NCBI GenBank assembly: GCA_963730165.1
Contig: CAVSQS010000001.1
Location: 186,001 to 250,000 of the forward strand
DNA: 64,000 nucleotides
Direction of reading: 5' to 3'
DNA from: DASSQJ01 sp963730165
GTDB lineage: Bacteria > Actinomycetota > Actinomycetes > Actinomycetales > Dermatophilaceae
Shown here: one piece after another, positions 8,672 through 18,027 of the stretch
Layout of the letters: each line of letters begins with the position of its first letter
Position numbering within the stretch: the stretch's first letter is position 1
The notes under the pieces: generated by a model
The model's input: the letters and a program-made list of their open reading frames with translations, nothing else
Database searches by the model: none
Told to the model about the DNA's origin: nothing
Made by a program: the position numbers and the translations under genes

Positions 8672-9025
8672 TCAGTCGTCCGGGTCGTCGATCCGCAGCT
8701 CGGCGCCCTCGACGGTGACCCGGCCGCGTCGCAGCGGCCAGGCCTTCGTCAGGGCGACGAAGGCCGCACCCAGGCCGGGGACCTTCGCGTAGAACCCCTG
8801 GGGGCCGCGGGTCATCCGCCCGGTCGTGACGTCGTACGCGGAGCCGTGCCACGGGCAGACGAGGCACCCCTCGGCGTCGATGCTGCCCTCGGCGAGGTCG
8901 GCGCGCAGGTGGCGGCAGCGGCGGCCGACGGCGAAGTAGTCGCCGTTCTCGCCGACGGCGTACTCACCTGCTCCGGTCACGGTCCCCGGGGGGACGTCGG
9001 CGGTGGGGACCCGGGTCGTTGCCAT
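8672..9025 (-). CDS. Rieske (2Fe-2S) domain protein
   Basis: Small soluble Rieske ferredoxin-like protein of 117 residues. The cluster ligands are Cys37 and His39 (CRH) and Cys57 and His60 (CPWH). No transmembrane anchor or oxygenase alpha-subunit domain is present, so it is a stand-alone electron carrier of the type used as a ferredoxin or as the small subunit of a reductase. The spacing and the CPWHGSAYD motif are classical. The start at 9025 is chosen over an upstream ATG because a purine-rich GAGGAGCGAG precedes it on the minus strand. It lies 75 bp downstream of cphA on the same strand, so read-through from cphA is possible. No partner reductase is nearby. Confidence 0.88.
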   Translation of the reverse strand: MATTRVPTADVPPGTVTGAGEYAVGENGDYFAVGRRCRHLRADLAEGSIDAEGCLVCPWHGSAYDVTTGRMTRGPQGFYAKVPGLGAAFVALTKAWPLRRGRVTVEGAELRIDDPDD

Positions 9026-9100
9026 GGCTCGCTCCTCGTCCGGCGATGGGGCGTCGCCCATCGTCGCACGCCCCGGGGGCCGCGCAGGGGCTGCGGGACG

Positions 9101-11947
9101 TCAGGCCTCGGTCGGGCCCGACGGCTCGAACTCGCGCGCGGCGTGCTCCCCGGCCTCGGTGGCTTCGGCCGAGAGGGCCTGCGGGTCCAGGTCCGGGTCG
9201 CCGACGCCGGTGACGTGGGTGCCCGGCTGGGCCTGGTGGGTCATCGCCTCGAGCTCGGCCATCACCTCGGCGTGCTGGTCGACGGACAGCACGACGATGT
9301 CGCCGGGGTTCGCCCGGGCCATGACGTTCCGCACGGCCTCCTTCTCGTCGAGGACGACCTCGACCTGCCGGCAGCGCACGCCCCCGGCCTCCATCCGCTC
9401 GCGGAGGCCGGCCGCGACCTCGCCGGCCGTGAAGCCCCGGTCGCGGCCGCGGAGTCGCTCGTCCTCGCGGACGACGATGACGTCGAAGTAGTCGGCCGCG
9501 ACCTCGCCGAGGTGGCGCATGTCCTCCGGCCGCCGGTCGCCGGCGGTCGCGATGACGCCGATCCGCGAGATCCGCCCGAACTCGGCCTGCCCTGCCTTCA
9601 TGTCGGCATACCGGTCGACGAACTCGCCGAGCTTCTCCATGCCGGCGGCGTTGTGGCAGTAGTCGACGATGACGTCGACGTTGTGGACGTTGACCTGGTT
9701 CATCCGCCCGGGGGAGAGGTAGTAGCTCGTCGTGAAGGTGCGCAGCCCCTGGCGGATCTCGTGCAGGCCCGCCCCGGCGGCGAACGCCGCCCCCGCCGCG
9801 GCCATGGCGTTGGCGACGTTGAACAGCGCCGTCCCGCCGAAGGTCGCCGGCAGCAGGTGGGTCCAGGCGAGCTGCATCGAGCGTCGGCCGTGGCGGATCA
9901 CGATCATGTCGCCCCGGTCGGTCGGCTCCAGCACCACGGCCCGTCCGCCGCGGCGGCAGTGCTCGTCGATGAAGTCCCGCACCCGTGAACCCGGCTCGGC
10001 GAGCGAGAACCAGACGACCGACCCCGAGCAGCGTCGTCGCATCCTCCGCACGAGGGGGTCGTCGGCGTTGAGCACCGCGAAGCCGTCGCGGGGTACCGCC
10101 TCCACGACGACGGCCTTGACGTCGGCCAGCTGCTCGACGGTGTCGATGCCGCGCATGCCGAGGTGGTCGGCGGCGACGTTCGTCACGACCGCGACGTCGT
10201 TGCGGTCGTAGCCCAGCCCTTCGCGGAGGATGCCCCCGCGCGCCACCTCCATCACCGCGAAGTCGACCCGCGGGTTCTGCAGGACCATCCGGGCCGACTT
10301 CGGCCCGGAGGCGTCGGCCTTGACGACGAGGCGCTCGTCGATGACGATCCCGTCGGTCGAGGTCATCCCGACCTTCCGGCCGAGGCCCTTCATGATGTGG
10401 GCGATCATCCGCGAGGTCGTCGTCTTCCCGTTGGTGCCGGTGACGGCGACGATCGGCACCCGCGAGGGCGTACCGGGCGGGAAGAGCAGGTCGACCACCG
10501 GCTCGGCGATGAACTGCGGCTCGCCGACCGTGGGGTGGGTGTGCATCCGGAAGCCGGGCGCGGCGTTGACCTCGCAGATGGCTCCGCCGCTCTCGCGGAC
10601 CGGGGCGGCGATGTCGGGGCAGATGAAGTCGATGCCGGCGACGTCCAGGCCGATGAGGCGGGCCGCCTCCTCGGCGATCTCCACGTTGTCGGGGTGGGCC
10701 TCGAAGGTACGGTCGATGGAGATGCCGCCGGTGGACATGTTGCCGGTGAGCGCCAGCTTGACCATGGTGCCCTCCGGCGGGACGGCGTCCATCGCGAGCC
10801 CCTGTTCGCGGACGAGCTGCTCGGCGGCCTCGTCGACCCGGATCTTCGTGAGGACCTTCTCGTGGCCGACGCCCCGCCGGGGGTCGGAGTTGGTGATCTC
10901 GACGAGCTCGCGGACGGTGTGGGTGCCGTCGCCGACGACGTGCGCTGGCACCCGTTCGGCGATGGCCTGCATCCGTCCGCCGACGATGAGGCAGCGGTAG
11001 TCGCGGCCCACGACGAAGGACTCGACGATGACGTACCCGCGGCGGGACTCGCCCTCGGCGACGGCGAACGACTCGCGGACCTCCTCCTCGGACTGCAGGT
11101 CAAGGCAGACCCCGCGCCCGTGGTTGCCGTCGAGTGGCTTGACGACGACGGGGTAGCCGATCCGGCGGGCGGCCACGACAGCGCCCTCCGCGGTGCGCAC
11201 CGTCTCCTGCTTCGGCGTCGGCAGCCCGGCCGACGACAGCAGACGGGTCGTCATGTCCTTGTCGCCGGCGATGTCGACGGCGAGGGCGCTCGTCTTGCTC
11301 GTCATGGTGGCCCGGATCCGTTGCTGGTGCACGCCCTGGCCGAGCTGGACGAGGCTGCCGCTGCTCAGCCGGATGAACGGGATGTCGCGGCTCACCGCCG
11401 CCTCGAGGATCGCCGTCGTCGAGGGCCCGAACGCCAGCCGCTCGGCTCGGGTGAGGAAGCGTTCGAGCTCGGCGGGGAAGTCGAAGCCCGCCTCGGCCTC
11501 GACGAGGTGGTTGACGAGCCGCACGGCGAGCCGGCCGGCCGCGAGACCCACGTCCTCGTTGGTGTAGCCGTAGACGACGTTGTAGACGCCGGGGCGGTCC
11601 TTGACCATCCGGGTCTTGCCGCGGCGCTGGTCGTGGCCGGCCTCCTGCTGGAGCTGGAGCGCGACGTGCTCGGCGACGTGCCCCAGCCAGGTGCCCTGCC
11701 GCATCCGCTCGATGAAGCCGCCCTTGCGCCCGAGCGAGCACGTGTGGTTCTCGAGCCGCGGCAGGAGGTCGACGAGGGTGTCGGTGAAGCCGGGCAGCGT
11801 GTCGGTGGGGTAGCCCTCGAGGACGCCGAGGTCGACGACGAGGTGGATCGCCGGGTCGTACGACCAGACGTTGCCGCCGCGGTAGACCCTCGCCTCGAGG
11901 ATGCGCAGGTCGGGGGTGGCCGGGCCGGTGGGCGTGGGGCGGTCCAT
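9101..11947 (-). CDS. cphA: Cyanophycin synthetase CphA
   Basis: Cytoplasmic enzyme of 948 residues polymerising aspartate and arginine into cyanophycin granules in two ATP-dependent steps. The N-terminal domain is followed by an ATP-grasp domain (about 215-480; VVVKPLDGNHGRGV and GIDFICPD near its end) that adds Asp to the backbone. The Mur-ligase domain (about 495-890; P-loop GTNGKTTT at 504, NVAADHLGMRGIDTV, VDYCHNAAG) adds Arg to the side chain. Length is slightly above the usual 870-900 because of an extended, acidic C-terminal tail. An AGGAGAGGA ribosome-binding site lies 6 nt upstream of the ATG (11954-11962). It follows cphB on the same strand with a 31-bp gap, so make-and-degrade genes are probably co-expressed. 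Confidence 0.97.
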   Translation of the reverse strand: MDRPTPTGPATPDLRILEARVYRGGNVWSYDPAIHLVVDLGVLEGYPTDTLPGFTDTLVDLLPRLENHTCSLGRKGGFIERMRQGTWLGHVAEHVALQLQQEAGHDQRRGKTRMVKDRPGVYNVVYGYTNEDVGLAAGRLAVRLVNHLVEAEAGFDFPAELERFLTRAERLAFGPSTTAILEAAVSRDIPFIRLSSGSLVQLGQGVHQQRIRATMTSKTSALAVDIAGDKDMTTRLLSSAGLPTPKQETVRTAEGAVVAARRIGYPVVVKPLDGNHGRGVCLDLQSEEEVRESFAVAEGESRRGYVIVESFVVGRDYRCLIVGGRMQAIAERVPAHVVGDGTHTVRELVEITNSDPRRGVGHEKVLTKIRVDEAAEQLVREQGLAMDAVPPEGTMVKLALTGNMSTGGISIDRTFEAHPDNVEIAEEAARLIGLDVAGIDFICPDIAAPVRESGGAICEVNAAPGFRMHTHPTVGEPQFIAEPVVDLLFPPGTPSRVPIVAVTGTNGKTTTSRMIAHIMKGLGRKVGMTSTDGIVIDERLVVKADASGPKSARMVLQNPRVDFAVMEVARGGILREGLGYDRNDVAVVTNVAADHLGMRGIDTVEQLADVKAVVVEAVPRDGFAVLNADDPLVRRMRRRCSGSVVWFSLAEPGSRVRDFIDEHCRRGGRAVVLEPTDRGDMIVIRHGRRSMQLAWTHLLPATFGGTALFNVANAMAAAGAAFAAGAGLHEIRQGLRTFTTSYYLSPGRMNQVNVHNVDVIVDYCHNAAGMEKLGEFVDRYADMKAGQAEFGRISRIGVIATAGDRRPEDMRHLGEVAADYFDVIVVREDERLRGRDRGFTAGEVAAGLRERMEAGGVRCRQVEVVLDEKEAVRNVMARANPGDIVVLSVDQHAEVMAELEAMTHQAQPGTHVTGVGDPDLDPQALSAEATEAGEHAAREFEPSGPTEA

Positions 11948-11978
11948 GGAGGTTCCTCTCCTGTGGGGAGCCGGGGCG

Positions 11979-12836
11979 TCACTCCCTCGCCGCGGCGAGG
12001 GCGACGAGGACGTCGGGGTGGTGTTCGACGAAGTCGGTGAGCCGTCGCTCTGCGATGGAGAACGTGGCGCCGGCGGGCAGGGTGTGCACCGTGGCCCCCG
12101 AGACCAGCATGGGGGCGCCGGCCTTGGCCTCCGGCGCGTCCGTGCGAGCGGAGTGCAGGTCGACGACGAAGACGCCTCCGGACCCCCGGACGGTGAACTC
12201 CCGACCGTCGGTGACGACGATCGCGGTGTCCTCGTCGATGCCGATGCCGAGCAGGTGCGGGGAGGGCGCGACGACCGACAGCAGGCGGCCGTACCGCGCC
12301 CGCTGGTCGAAGTGCTGGTCGACGATCGCTCCCCGCAGCAGTCCGAGCCCGGCCGACAGCTGGCTGCCGCGCTGGCGCGGGGTCAGCCCCTCCTCGCCCA
12401 TCGAGATCATGAAGTCGGACATGACCGAGGCGCCGGCGGAGGTGCCGCCGACGACGCAGCCGCGGTCGTGGGCCCGGTGCAGCGCCTCGCCGAGGGGGGT
12501 GCCGGGCAGGAGCTGCGAGAGGCGCAGCTGGCTGCCCCCGGTGAGGAAGATTCCGGTGGCGGAGTCGAGCAGGGCCACCGCGGCCTCGTCATGGGCCTCC
12601 TCCCGGGTCGCCGGGTTCACGACCTCCAGGGGTGGCGCGCCCAGCCGGGCGAACACGTCGCGGTAGGAGGCGACGGTCTCCTCCTGCACCGAGGAGGCGG
12701 CCGGGACGAGGACGAGCCGGGAGCGGCGCCCGCCGGACCGTCTGACGAACTCCCGGAGCAGCGAGGCACGGCCGACCCGGTCCTCGGCCCCGCCGATGAC
12801 GATGAGCGTCGGGGTGGTCGTGGGGTAGCGCGGCAC
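11979..12836 (-). CDS. cphB: Cyanophycinase CphB
   Basis: Serine exopeptidase of 285 residues (peptidase S51 family) that releases beta-Asp-Arg dipeptides from cyanophycin. The nucleophile lies in VGGTSAGASVMS near residue 130; the LIVIGGAEDR N-terminus, the FLTGGSQLRL loop and the DQHFDQRARYGRL segment are characteristic of CphB rather than of dipeptidase E. No signal peptide, so it acts on intracellular granules. The start is the GTG at 12836, set by a minus-strand TAGGCT box at 12843-12848 that overlaps the serB stop codon, so it has its own promoter although the gap to serB is only 9 bp. No isoaspartyl dipeptidase gene is in the window to finish the breakdown. Confidence 0.95.
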   Translation of the reverse strand: MPRYPTTTPTLIVIGGAEDRVGRASLLREFVRRSGGRRSRLVLVPAASSVQEETVASYRDVFARLGAPPLEVVNPATREEAHDEAAVALLDSATGIFLTGGSQLRLSQLLPGTPLGEALHRAHDRGCVVGGTSAGASVMSDFMISMGEEGLTPRQRGSQLSAGLGLLRGAIVDQHFDQRARYGRLLSVVAPSPHLLGIGIDEDTAIVVTDGREFTVRGSGGVFVVDLHSARTDAPEAKAGAPMLVSGATVHTLPAGATFSIAERRLTDFVEHHPDVLVALAAARE

Positions 12837-12842
12837 GGCGTC

Positions 12843-12848
12843 AGCCTA
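12843..12848 (-). promoter_or_regulatory. cphB: -10 box, leaderless, cphB
   Basis: TAGGCT on the minus strand ends 6 nt before GTG 12836 and overlaps the serB stop codon, giving cphB-cphA a start site independent of serB. Confidence 0.5.
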
Positions 12849-14075
12849 GTGGGGCCCGACCTGCTCCTCCGCGTCCTCGATCTCCTCGCGCGAGACGCCG
12901 AGGAGGAACAGCACGGTGTCGAGGTACGGGACGTTCACCGACGTGTCGGCCTGGTCGCGGACGACGGGCTTCGCGTTGAAGGCGACCCCGAGCCCGGCCG
13001 CGCCGAGCATGTCGAGGTCGTTGGCGCCGTCCCCGATGGCCACCGTCCGGGTGAGCGGCAGCCCGAGGCCCGCCGCGAGCTCGCGCAGGGCGGCCGCCTT
13101 GCCGGCCCGGTCGACGACCTCCCCGACGACGCGGCCGGTGAGCCGGCCGTCCGCGACCTCGAGTCGGTTCGCGCGGACGTGGTCCACGCCGAGCCCCCGG
13201 GCGATCGGCTCGACGACCTCGACGAAACCGCCCGAGACGACCGCCACGGTGAAGCCGAGGGCCTTGAGCGTGCGCACCAGGGTGCGCGCCCCGGGCGTCA
13301 GCCGGACCGCGGCCCGCACCTCGTCGAGGACCTCCACCGGCAGCCCGGCCAGGGTCGCGACGCGTGCGTGGAGGCTCTCGGCGAAGTCGAGCTCGCCGCG
13401 CATCGCCCGCTCGGTGACCTCGGCGACCTCGGCGACGGTGCCGGCGTGCTCGGCGATGAGCTCGATGACCTCGTCCTGGATCAGCGTCGAGTCGACGTCC
13501 ATGACGACCAGTCGGGCACCCCGGCGCGCCAGGCCCGAGGGGGCGACGGCGATGTCGGCGCCCGACTCCGCCGAGACCAGGGCCAGGGCACGACGCAGCT
13601 CGGCCACGTCCGCCCCCGAGACGTCGAGCTCGACCGTGGTGACCGGCCAGCGGGAGAGCCGGCGGATCCGGTCGATGTTCGCGCCGTGCTCGGCCACGGA
13701 CCGCGCGACCGCGGCGACGTGGCGCGTCTCGAGAGGGGCCCCCATGACGACGACGGCGGCACGGCCGGTGCGGCGGGGAGCGTTGTCCCCGCGGCCGACG
13801 ACGAGCTGCACGTGCATCCCCATCCGCTCACCGGCGCGGGTCAGCCGGTCGACGAGGACGTTCTCGTCCCGCCGGGGGGAGAGGAGCACCGAGAGCGCGA
13901 GGTGGCCCCGCACGACGACCTGCTCGAGGTCGAGGACGTCGGCGCCGACGGTCGAGGCGGCGTCGAACACCGCGCTCGTGACGCCCGGCCGGTCCGGTCC
14001 GGTCAGGGTGACGAGGAGGGTCCTGGCATCGGGGTCGGGCAGCGGGGGAGGCGCCGGGGCCGCGTCGGTGGACAC
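12846..14075 (-). CDS. serB: Phosphoserine phosphatase SerB
   Basis: HAD-superfamily phosphatase of 409 residues performing the last step of serine synthesis. Two ACT-like regulatory regions fill about residues 15-185, as in mycobacterial SerB2. The catalytic domain begins with VVMDVDSTLIQDEVIEL near residue 190, where the first Asp is the nucleophile. It continues with VVSGGF, and the metal site is GDGANDLDMLGAAG near residue 350. The long ACT-bearing form is often serine-inhibited; that is family knowledge. The GTG at 14075 is supported by a minus-strand TAGCCT at 14082-14087, 6 nt upstream. Its position just upstream of cphB is suggestive but no direct metabolic link is obvious. Confidence 0.95.
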   Translation of the reverse strand: MSTDAAPAPPPLPDPDARTLLVTLTGPDRPGVTSAVFDAASTVGADVLDLEQVVVRGHLALSVLLSPRRDENVLVDRLTRAGERMGMHVQLVVGRGDNAPRRTGRAAVVVMGAPLETRHVAAVARSVAEHGANIDRIRRLSRWPVTTVELDVSGADVAELRRALALVSAESGADIAVAPSGLARRGARLVVMDVDSTLIQDEVIELIAEHAGTVAEVAEVTERAMRGELDFAESLHARVATLAGLPVEVLDEVRAAVRLTPGARTLVRTLKALGFTVAVVSGGFVEVVEPIARGLGVDHVRANRLEVADGRLTGRVVGEVVDRAGKAAALRELAAGLGLPLTRTVAIGDGANDLDMLGAAGLGVAFNAKPVVRDQADTSVNVPYLDTVLFLLGVSREEIEDAEEQVGPH

Positions 14076-14081
14076 CCGGGC

Positions 14082-14087
14082 AGGCTA
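14082..14087 (-). promoter_or_regulatory. serB: -10 box, leaderless, serB
   Basis: TAGCCT on the minus strand, 6 nt before GTG 14075. The 107-bp gap between glgC and serB holds nothing else recognisable. Confidence 0.5.
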
Positions 14088-14182
14088 CGCGGGGTGGGTC
14101 ATGCCCGCGGTGAGGAGGTCGCGGAGCGGACCGGTGGCCACCGTTGGGGGCGGCGGGTGCGACGCCTGTGGGCCCGGGCGGG

Positions 14183-15433
14183 TCAGGGCGTGACCTCCTG
14201 ACCCTTCCCGACCACGGTGATGCCGGACTCGGTGACGACGAACCCGCGGGCGAGGTCGTGCTCCTTGTCGTGCCCGATGCTCGCTCCCTCGGGGATCACG
14301 ACGTTCTTGTCGATGATCGCCCGCTGGATCTGGCAGTGCCGCCCGATCTGGACCCCGTCGAGGACGACGCTCGAGTCGATCTCGGTGTAGCTGTGGACGT
14401 GGACGTCGGGCGAGATCACCGAGCCGTTGACCCGGGCGCCCGAGATGACGACCCCGGGGGAGACCGCGGAGTTGAGTGCCTCGCCGAAACGGCCGTGCGC
14501 GCCGTGGACGAACTTCGCCGGCGGGTACGGCCCGTACGTCGTGAAGATCGGCCAGTCGTAGTTGTAGAGGTTGAAGACCGGGTGCACCGACACGAGGTCC
14601 ATGTGGGCCTCGTAGTAACTGTCGAGGGTCCCCACGTCGCGCCAGTAGCCCATGTCGCGTTCGGTGCCGCCGGGAACGACGTTGTTCTTGAAGTCGTAGG
14701 CGTAGGCGTTGCCCTCCTCGACGAGGGCCGGCACGAGGTCGCCGCCCATGTCGTGCTTGCTGCCCGGTCGGGTGGCGTCCTGGGTCACCGCATCGATGAG
14801 GACCTCGGCGTCGAAGACGTAGTTCCCCATGCTCGCGAGGATCTCGTCGGGGGAGTCGGGCAGGCCATCGGGGTCGGTCGGCTTCTCGAGGAAGGCGCGG
14901 ATGCGGTTGGGGTCGTCGGGGACGACGTCGATGACGCCGAACTGGTCCGCGGTCGAGATCGGCTGGCGGATGGCGGCCACGGTGACCCCCGCCCCGGTCT
15001 CGACGTGCTGCTCGACCATCTGCGAGAAGTCCATCCGGTAGACGTGGTCGGCGCCGACGACGACGACGATCTCCGGCCGCTCGTCGGTGATCGTGTTGAG
15101 GCTCTGGAAGATCGCGTCGGCGCTGCCCTGGTACCAGGACTTGTCGACCCGCTGCTGGGCGGGGATCGGGGCCACGTAGTTGCCGAGCATCGTCGACATC
15201 CGCCACGTCTTCGTCACGTGCCGGTCCAGGCTGTGCGACTTGTACTGGGTCAGGACCACGACCTTGAGGTAGCCGGAGTTGACGACGTTGGACAGGGCGA
15301 AGTCGATGAGGCGGTAGATGCCCCCGAACGGGACGGCCGGCTTCGCGCGGTCGGCTGTCAGTGGCATCAGTCGCTTCCCCTCCCCACCCGCGAGGACGAT
15401 GACGAGCACCCTTCTTCCACTGCGGTAGGCCAT
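14183..15433 (-). CDS. glgC: Glucose-1-phosphate adenylyltransferase GlgC
   Basis: ADP-glucose pyrophosphorylase of 416 residues making ADP-glucose from glucose-1-phosphate and ATP, the committed step of glycogen synthesis. The nucleotidyltransferase signature is LAGGEGKRLMPLT at residues 14-26. The substrate region KPAVPFGGIYRLIDFALSN follows, then WYQGSADAIFQ, and GADHVYRMDF carries the metal-binding Asp. The C-terminal part has the left-handed beta-helix pattern (VISPDVHVHSYTEIDSSVV). Length is normal. It is divergent from glgA with 63 bp between starts; the minus-strand -10 is TAGCGT at 15440-15445, 6 nt from the ATG. Confidence 0.97.
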   Translation of the reverse strand: MAYRSGRRVLVIVLAGGEGKRLMPLTADRAKPAVPFGGIYRLIDFALSNVVNSGYLKVVVLTQYKSHSLDRHVTKTWRMSTMLGNYVAPIPAQQRVDKSWYQGSADAIFQSLNTITDERPEIVVVVGADHVYRMDFSQMVEQHVETGAGVTVAAIRQPISTADQFGVIDVVPDDPNRIRAFLEKPTDPDGLPDSPDEILASMGNYVFDAEVLIDAVTQDATRPGSKHDMGGDLVPALVEEGNAYAYDFKNNVVPGGTERDMGYWRDVGTLDSYYEAHMDLVSVHPVFNLYNYDWPIFTTYGPYPPAKFVHGAHGRFGEALNSAVSPGVVISGARVNGSVISPDVHVHSYTEIDSSVVLDGVQIGRHCQIQRAIIDKNVVIPEGASIGHDKEHDLARGFVVTESGITVVGKGQEVTP

Positions 15434-15439
15434 GGCCCC

Positions 15440-15489
15440 ACGCTATTGGGTCGGCGGTCTCCCCGGGAGGGGGCGGGGCTGACTAGGGT
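15440..15489. promoter_or_regulatory. Divergent leaderless promoters, glgC / glgA
   Basis: Minus strand TAGCGT at 15440-15445 serves glgC. Plus strand TAGGGT at 15484-15489 serves glgA and lies 7 nt before GTG 15497. The in-frame GTG at 15488 overlaps this box and so is unlikely to be the start. Confidence 0.55.
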
Positions 15490-15496
15490 GAAAACC

Positions 15497-16689
15497 GTGC
15501 GCACCGACATCCTGACCAAGGAGTACCCGCCGTCGATCTACGGGGGAGCCGGTGTCCACGTCACCGAGCTCGCCCGCGCGCTGCGGGCGCGCGGCGACCT
15601 GGACGTCAGGGTGCACGCCTTCGGTGGCCCGCGCGAGGAGGCGGGCACGACGAGCCATCCCGACCTCCCCGAGCTCGAGGGCACCAACGCGGCCCTGTCG
15701 ACCCTCGGCGTCGACCTCACGATGGCCGCCGCGTGCGACGGGGCCGACCTGGTCCACTCCCACACGTGGTACGCGAACTTCGCCGGGCACGTCGCCGGCC
15801 TCCTCGGGGGGGTGCCGCACGTGCTGTCGGCGCACAGTCTCGAGCCGATGCGGCCGTGGAAGGCCGAGCAGCTGGGCGGCGGCTACCGGGTCTCGTCGTG
15901 GGTCGAGCGGACCGCGTACGCCGGGGCGGCGGCCGTCATCGCCGTGAGCGAGGGCATGCGCTCCGACATCCTGCGGGCCTACCCCGACGTCGACCCCGAC
16001 AAGGTGAAGGTGGTCCACAACGGCATCGACGCGCAGCTGTGGCGGCGGCGGCCCGACGAGGACGTCGCCCGGCGCCACGGCGTCGATCCCGACCGGCCGA
16101 GCGTCGTGTTCGTCGGCCGGATCACCCGGCAGAAGGGGCTGCCCTACCTCCTGCGTGCGGCAGCACAGCTCCCCCCGAGGTCCAGCTCGTCCTGCTCGCC
16201 GGCGCTCCGGACACCCCCGAGATCAAGGCCGAGGTCGAGACGCTCATCGAGGGGCTGCGCCGGGAGCGCGACGGCGTGGTGTGGATCCCCGAGATGCTGC
16301 CCCGCGACCAGGTCATCGCCGTCCTCTCCGCGGCCACCGTCTTCGCGTGCCCCTCCGTGTACGAGCCCCTCGGCATCGTCAACCTCGAGGCGATGGCCTG
16401 TGAGCTGCCCGTCGTCGCCACGGCCACGGGCGGGATCCCCGAGGTCGTCGTCGACGGCGGGACCGGCTGGCTCGTGCCCATCGAGCAGGTCCAGGACGGC
16501 ACCGGCACCCCGGTCGACGAGGGCCGCTTCGTCGCGGACCTCGCCGCGGCCCTGAACGACGCCGTGAGCGACCGCGACCGGGCCGCGCGGATGGGGCTCG
16601 CCGGACGAGAGCGGGCGGTCGAGTCGTTCTCGTGGGGAACCATCGGCGACCGGACGGTCGAGGTCTACGAGGAGGTCCTGCGCGGGTGA
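15497..16689 (+). pseudogene. glgA: Glycogen synthase GlgA (GT4 type), frameshifted
   Basis: Actinobacterial GT4 glucosyltransferase that extends alpha-1,4-glucan from ADP-glucose. The N-terminal half starts with the conserved KEYPPSIYGGAGVHV and has VFVGRITRQKGLPYL at the start of the second Rossmann domain. The reading frame is then broken: a run of six C at 16171-16176 would need seven to continue as LPPEVQLVLLAGAPDTPE. From there the homologous sequence runs in the next frame, including the donor-site motif YEPLGIVNLEAMA, to the stop at 16689. Restoring one base gives 397 residues, the usual size. A one-base sequencing error is the simplest explanation; a real inactivating mutation is possible. 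The start is set by the TAGGGT box 7 nt before GTG 15497. Confidence 0.88.
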
Positions 16690-17174
16690 GCGCCACCGAC
16701 ACCCGTCACGACCCGGTCCGGGGCAGCGGCGCCGAGCCGGTCGACGGGCCGCTCGGGCGGCTGGTGGTCGTCTTCGACAACCACATCGCCCGTGCCCTCG
16801 TCACGATCGCCGAGGCGACCGGGTGGCAGGCTCGGCTGGACGAGGAAGCACCGACCAGCGAGGCGCTGCGTGAGCCCGGGCCGGATGCCGTGGTCGTGTG
16901 CGACCACGACGCTGACGGCGCGTACGACGTCCTCCGCGGAGCGCTGCGGGGCGGGGTGCCGTACGTCGCGATGATGGCCAGTCGGCACCGCTCGGCGACG
17001 CTGCTCGAGCAGCTCGGCTCCGAGGGCTTCGACGGGCGGACGCTGGCCCGGCTGCACCTGCCGGCGGGCCTGTCCATCGGCGGCAGGGGGGCCGGGGAGA
17101 TCGCCCTGTCGGTGATGGCCGAGATCGTCGCCGACGGCCACGGACGCGACGGCCGGCCGATGCGCGGGTACTGA
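16686..17174 (+). CDS. XdhC C-terminal-domain-like protein
   Basis: Protein of 162 residues whose second half looks like the Rossmann-type C-terminal domain of XdhC/CoxI: VPYVAMMASRHRSATLLEQL around 95-114, then LHLPAGLSIGGRGAGEIALS and VMAEIVADGHG. In complete XdhC proteins this part helps deliver the molybdenum cofactor to xanthine dehydrogenase. Here the N-terminal XdhC domain and its cysteine are missing, so activity on Moco is doubtful. The GTG at 16686 overlaps the glgA stop (GTGA), implying translational coupling to glgA. No xanthine dehydrogenase genes are in the window. Similarity is from motif memory, so the family is probable and the role unknown. Confidence 0.65.
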   Translation: MSATDTRHDPVRGSGAEPVDGPLGRLVVVFDNHIARALVTIAEATGWQARLDEEAPTSEALREPGPDAVVVCDHDADGAYDVLRGALRGGVPYVAMMASRHRSATLLEQLGSEGFDGRTLARLHLPAGLSIGGRGAGEIALSVMAEIVADGHGRDGRPMRGY

Positions 17175-17209
17175 GGGCGCGCCGTCGGTGCCCGCTGGGC
17201 GGGGTCAAC

Positions 17210-17215
17210 TAGGGT
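17210..17215 (+). promoter_or_regulatory. -10 box, leaderless, orphan ABC ATPase
   Basis: TAGGGT ending 7 nt before ATG 17223. Confidence 0.55.
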
Positions 17216-17222
17216 CGGGGTC

Positions 17223-18005
<783 letters not shown>

Positions 18006-18015
18006 CCCGCCCCTC

Positions 18016-18021
18016 TAGGGT
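18016..18021 (+). promoter_or_regulatory. -10 box, leaderless, TauE/SafE permease
   Basis: TAGGGT ending 6 nt before GTG 18028. Confidence 0.5.
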
Positions 18022-18027
18022 GGCCCG

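Noticed and set aside
10163..12040. Long plus-strand frame opposite cphA
   Set aside because: Mirror of the CphA codon pattern; CphA motifs on the minus strand are complete.
16165..16185. Programmed frameshift in glgA
   Set aside because: The C6 run could slip, but there is no stimulatory structure or known precedent in this family, and a second gene shows the same type of error.
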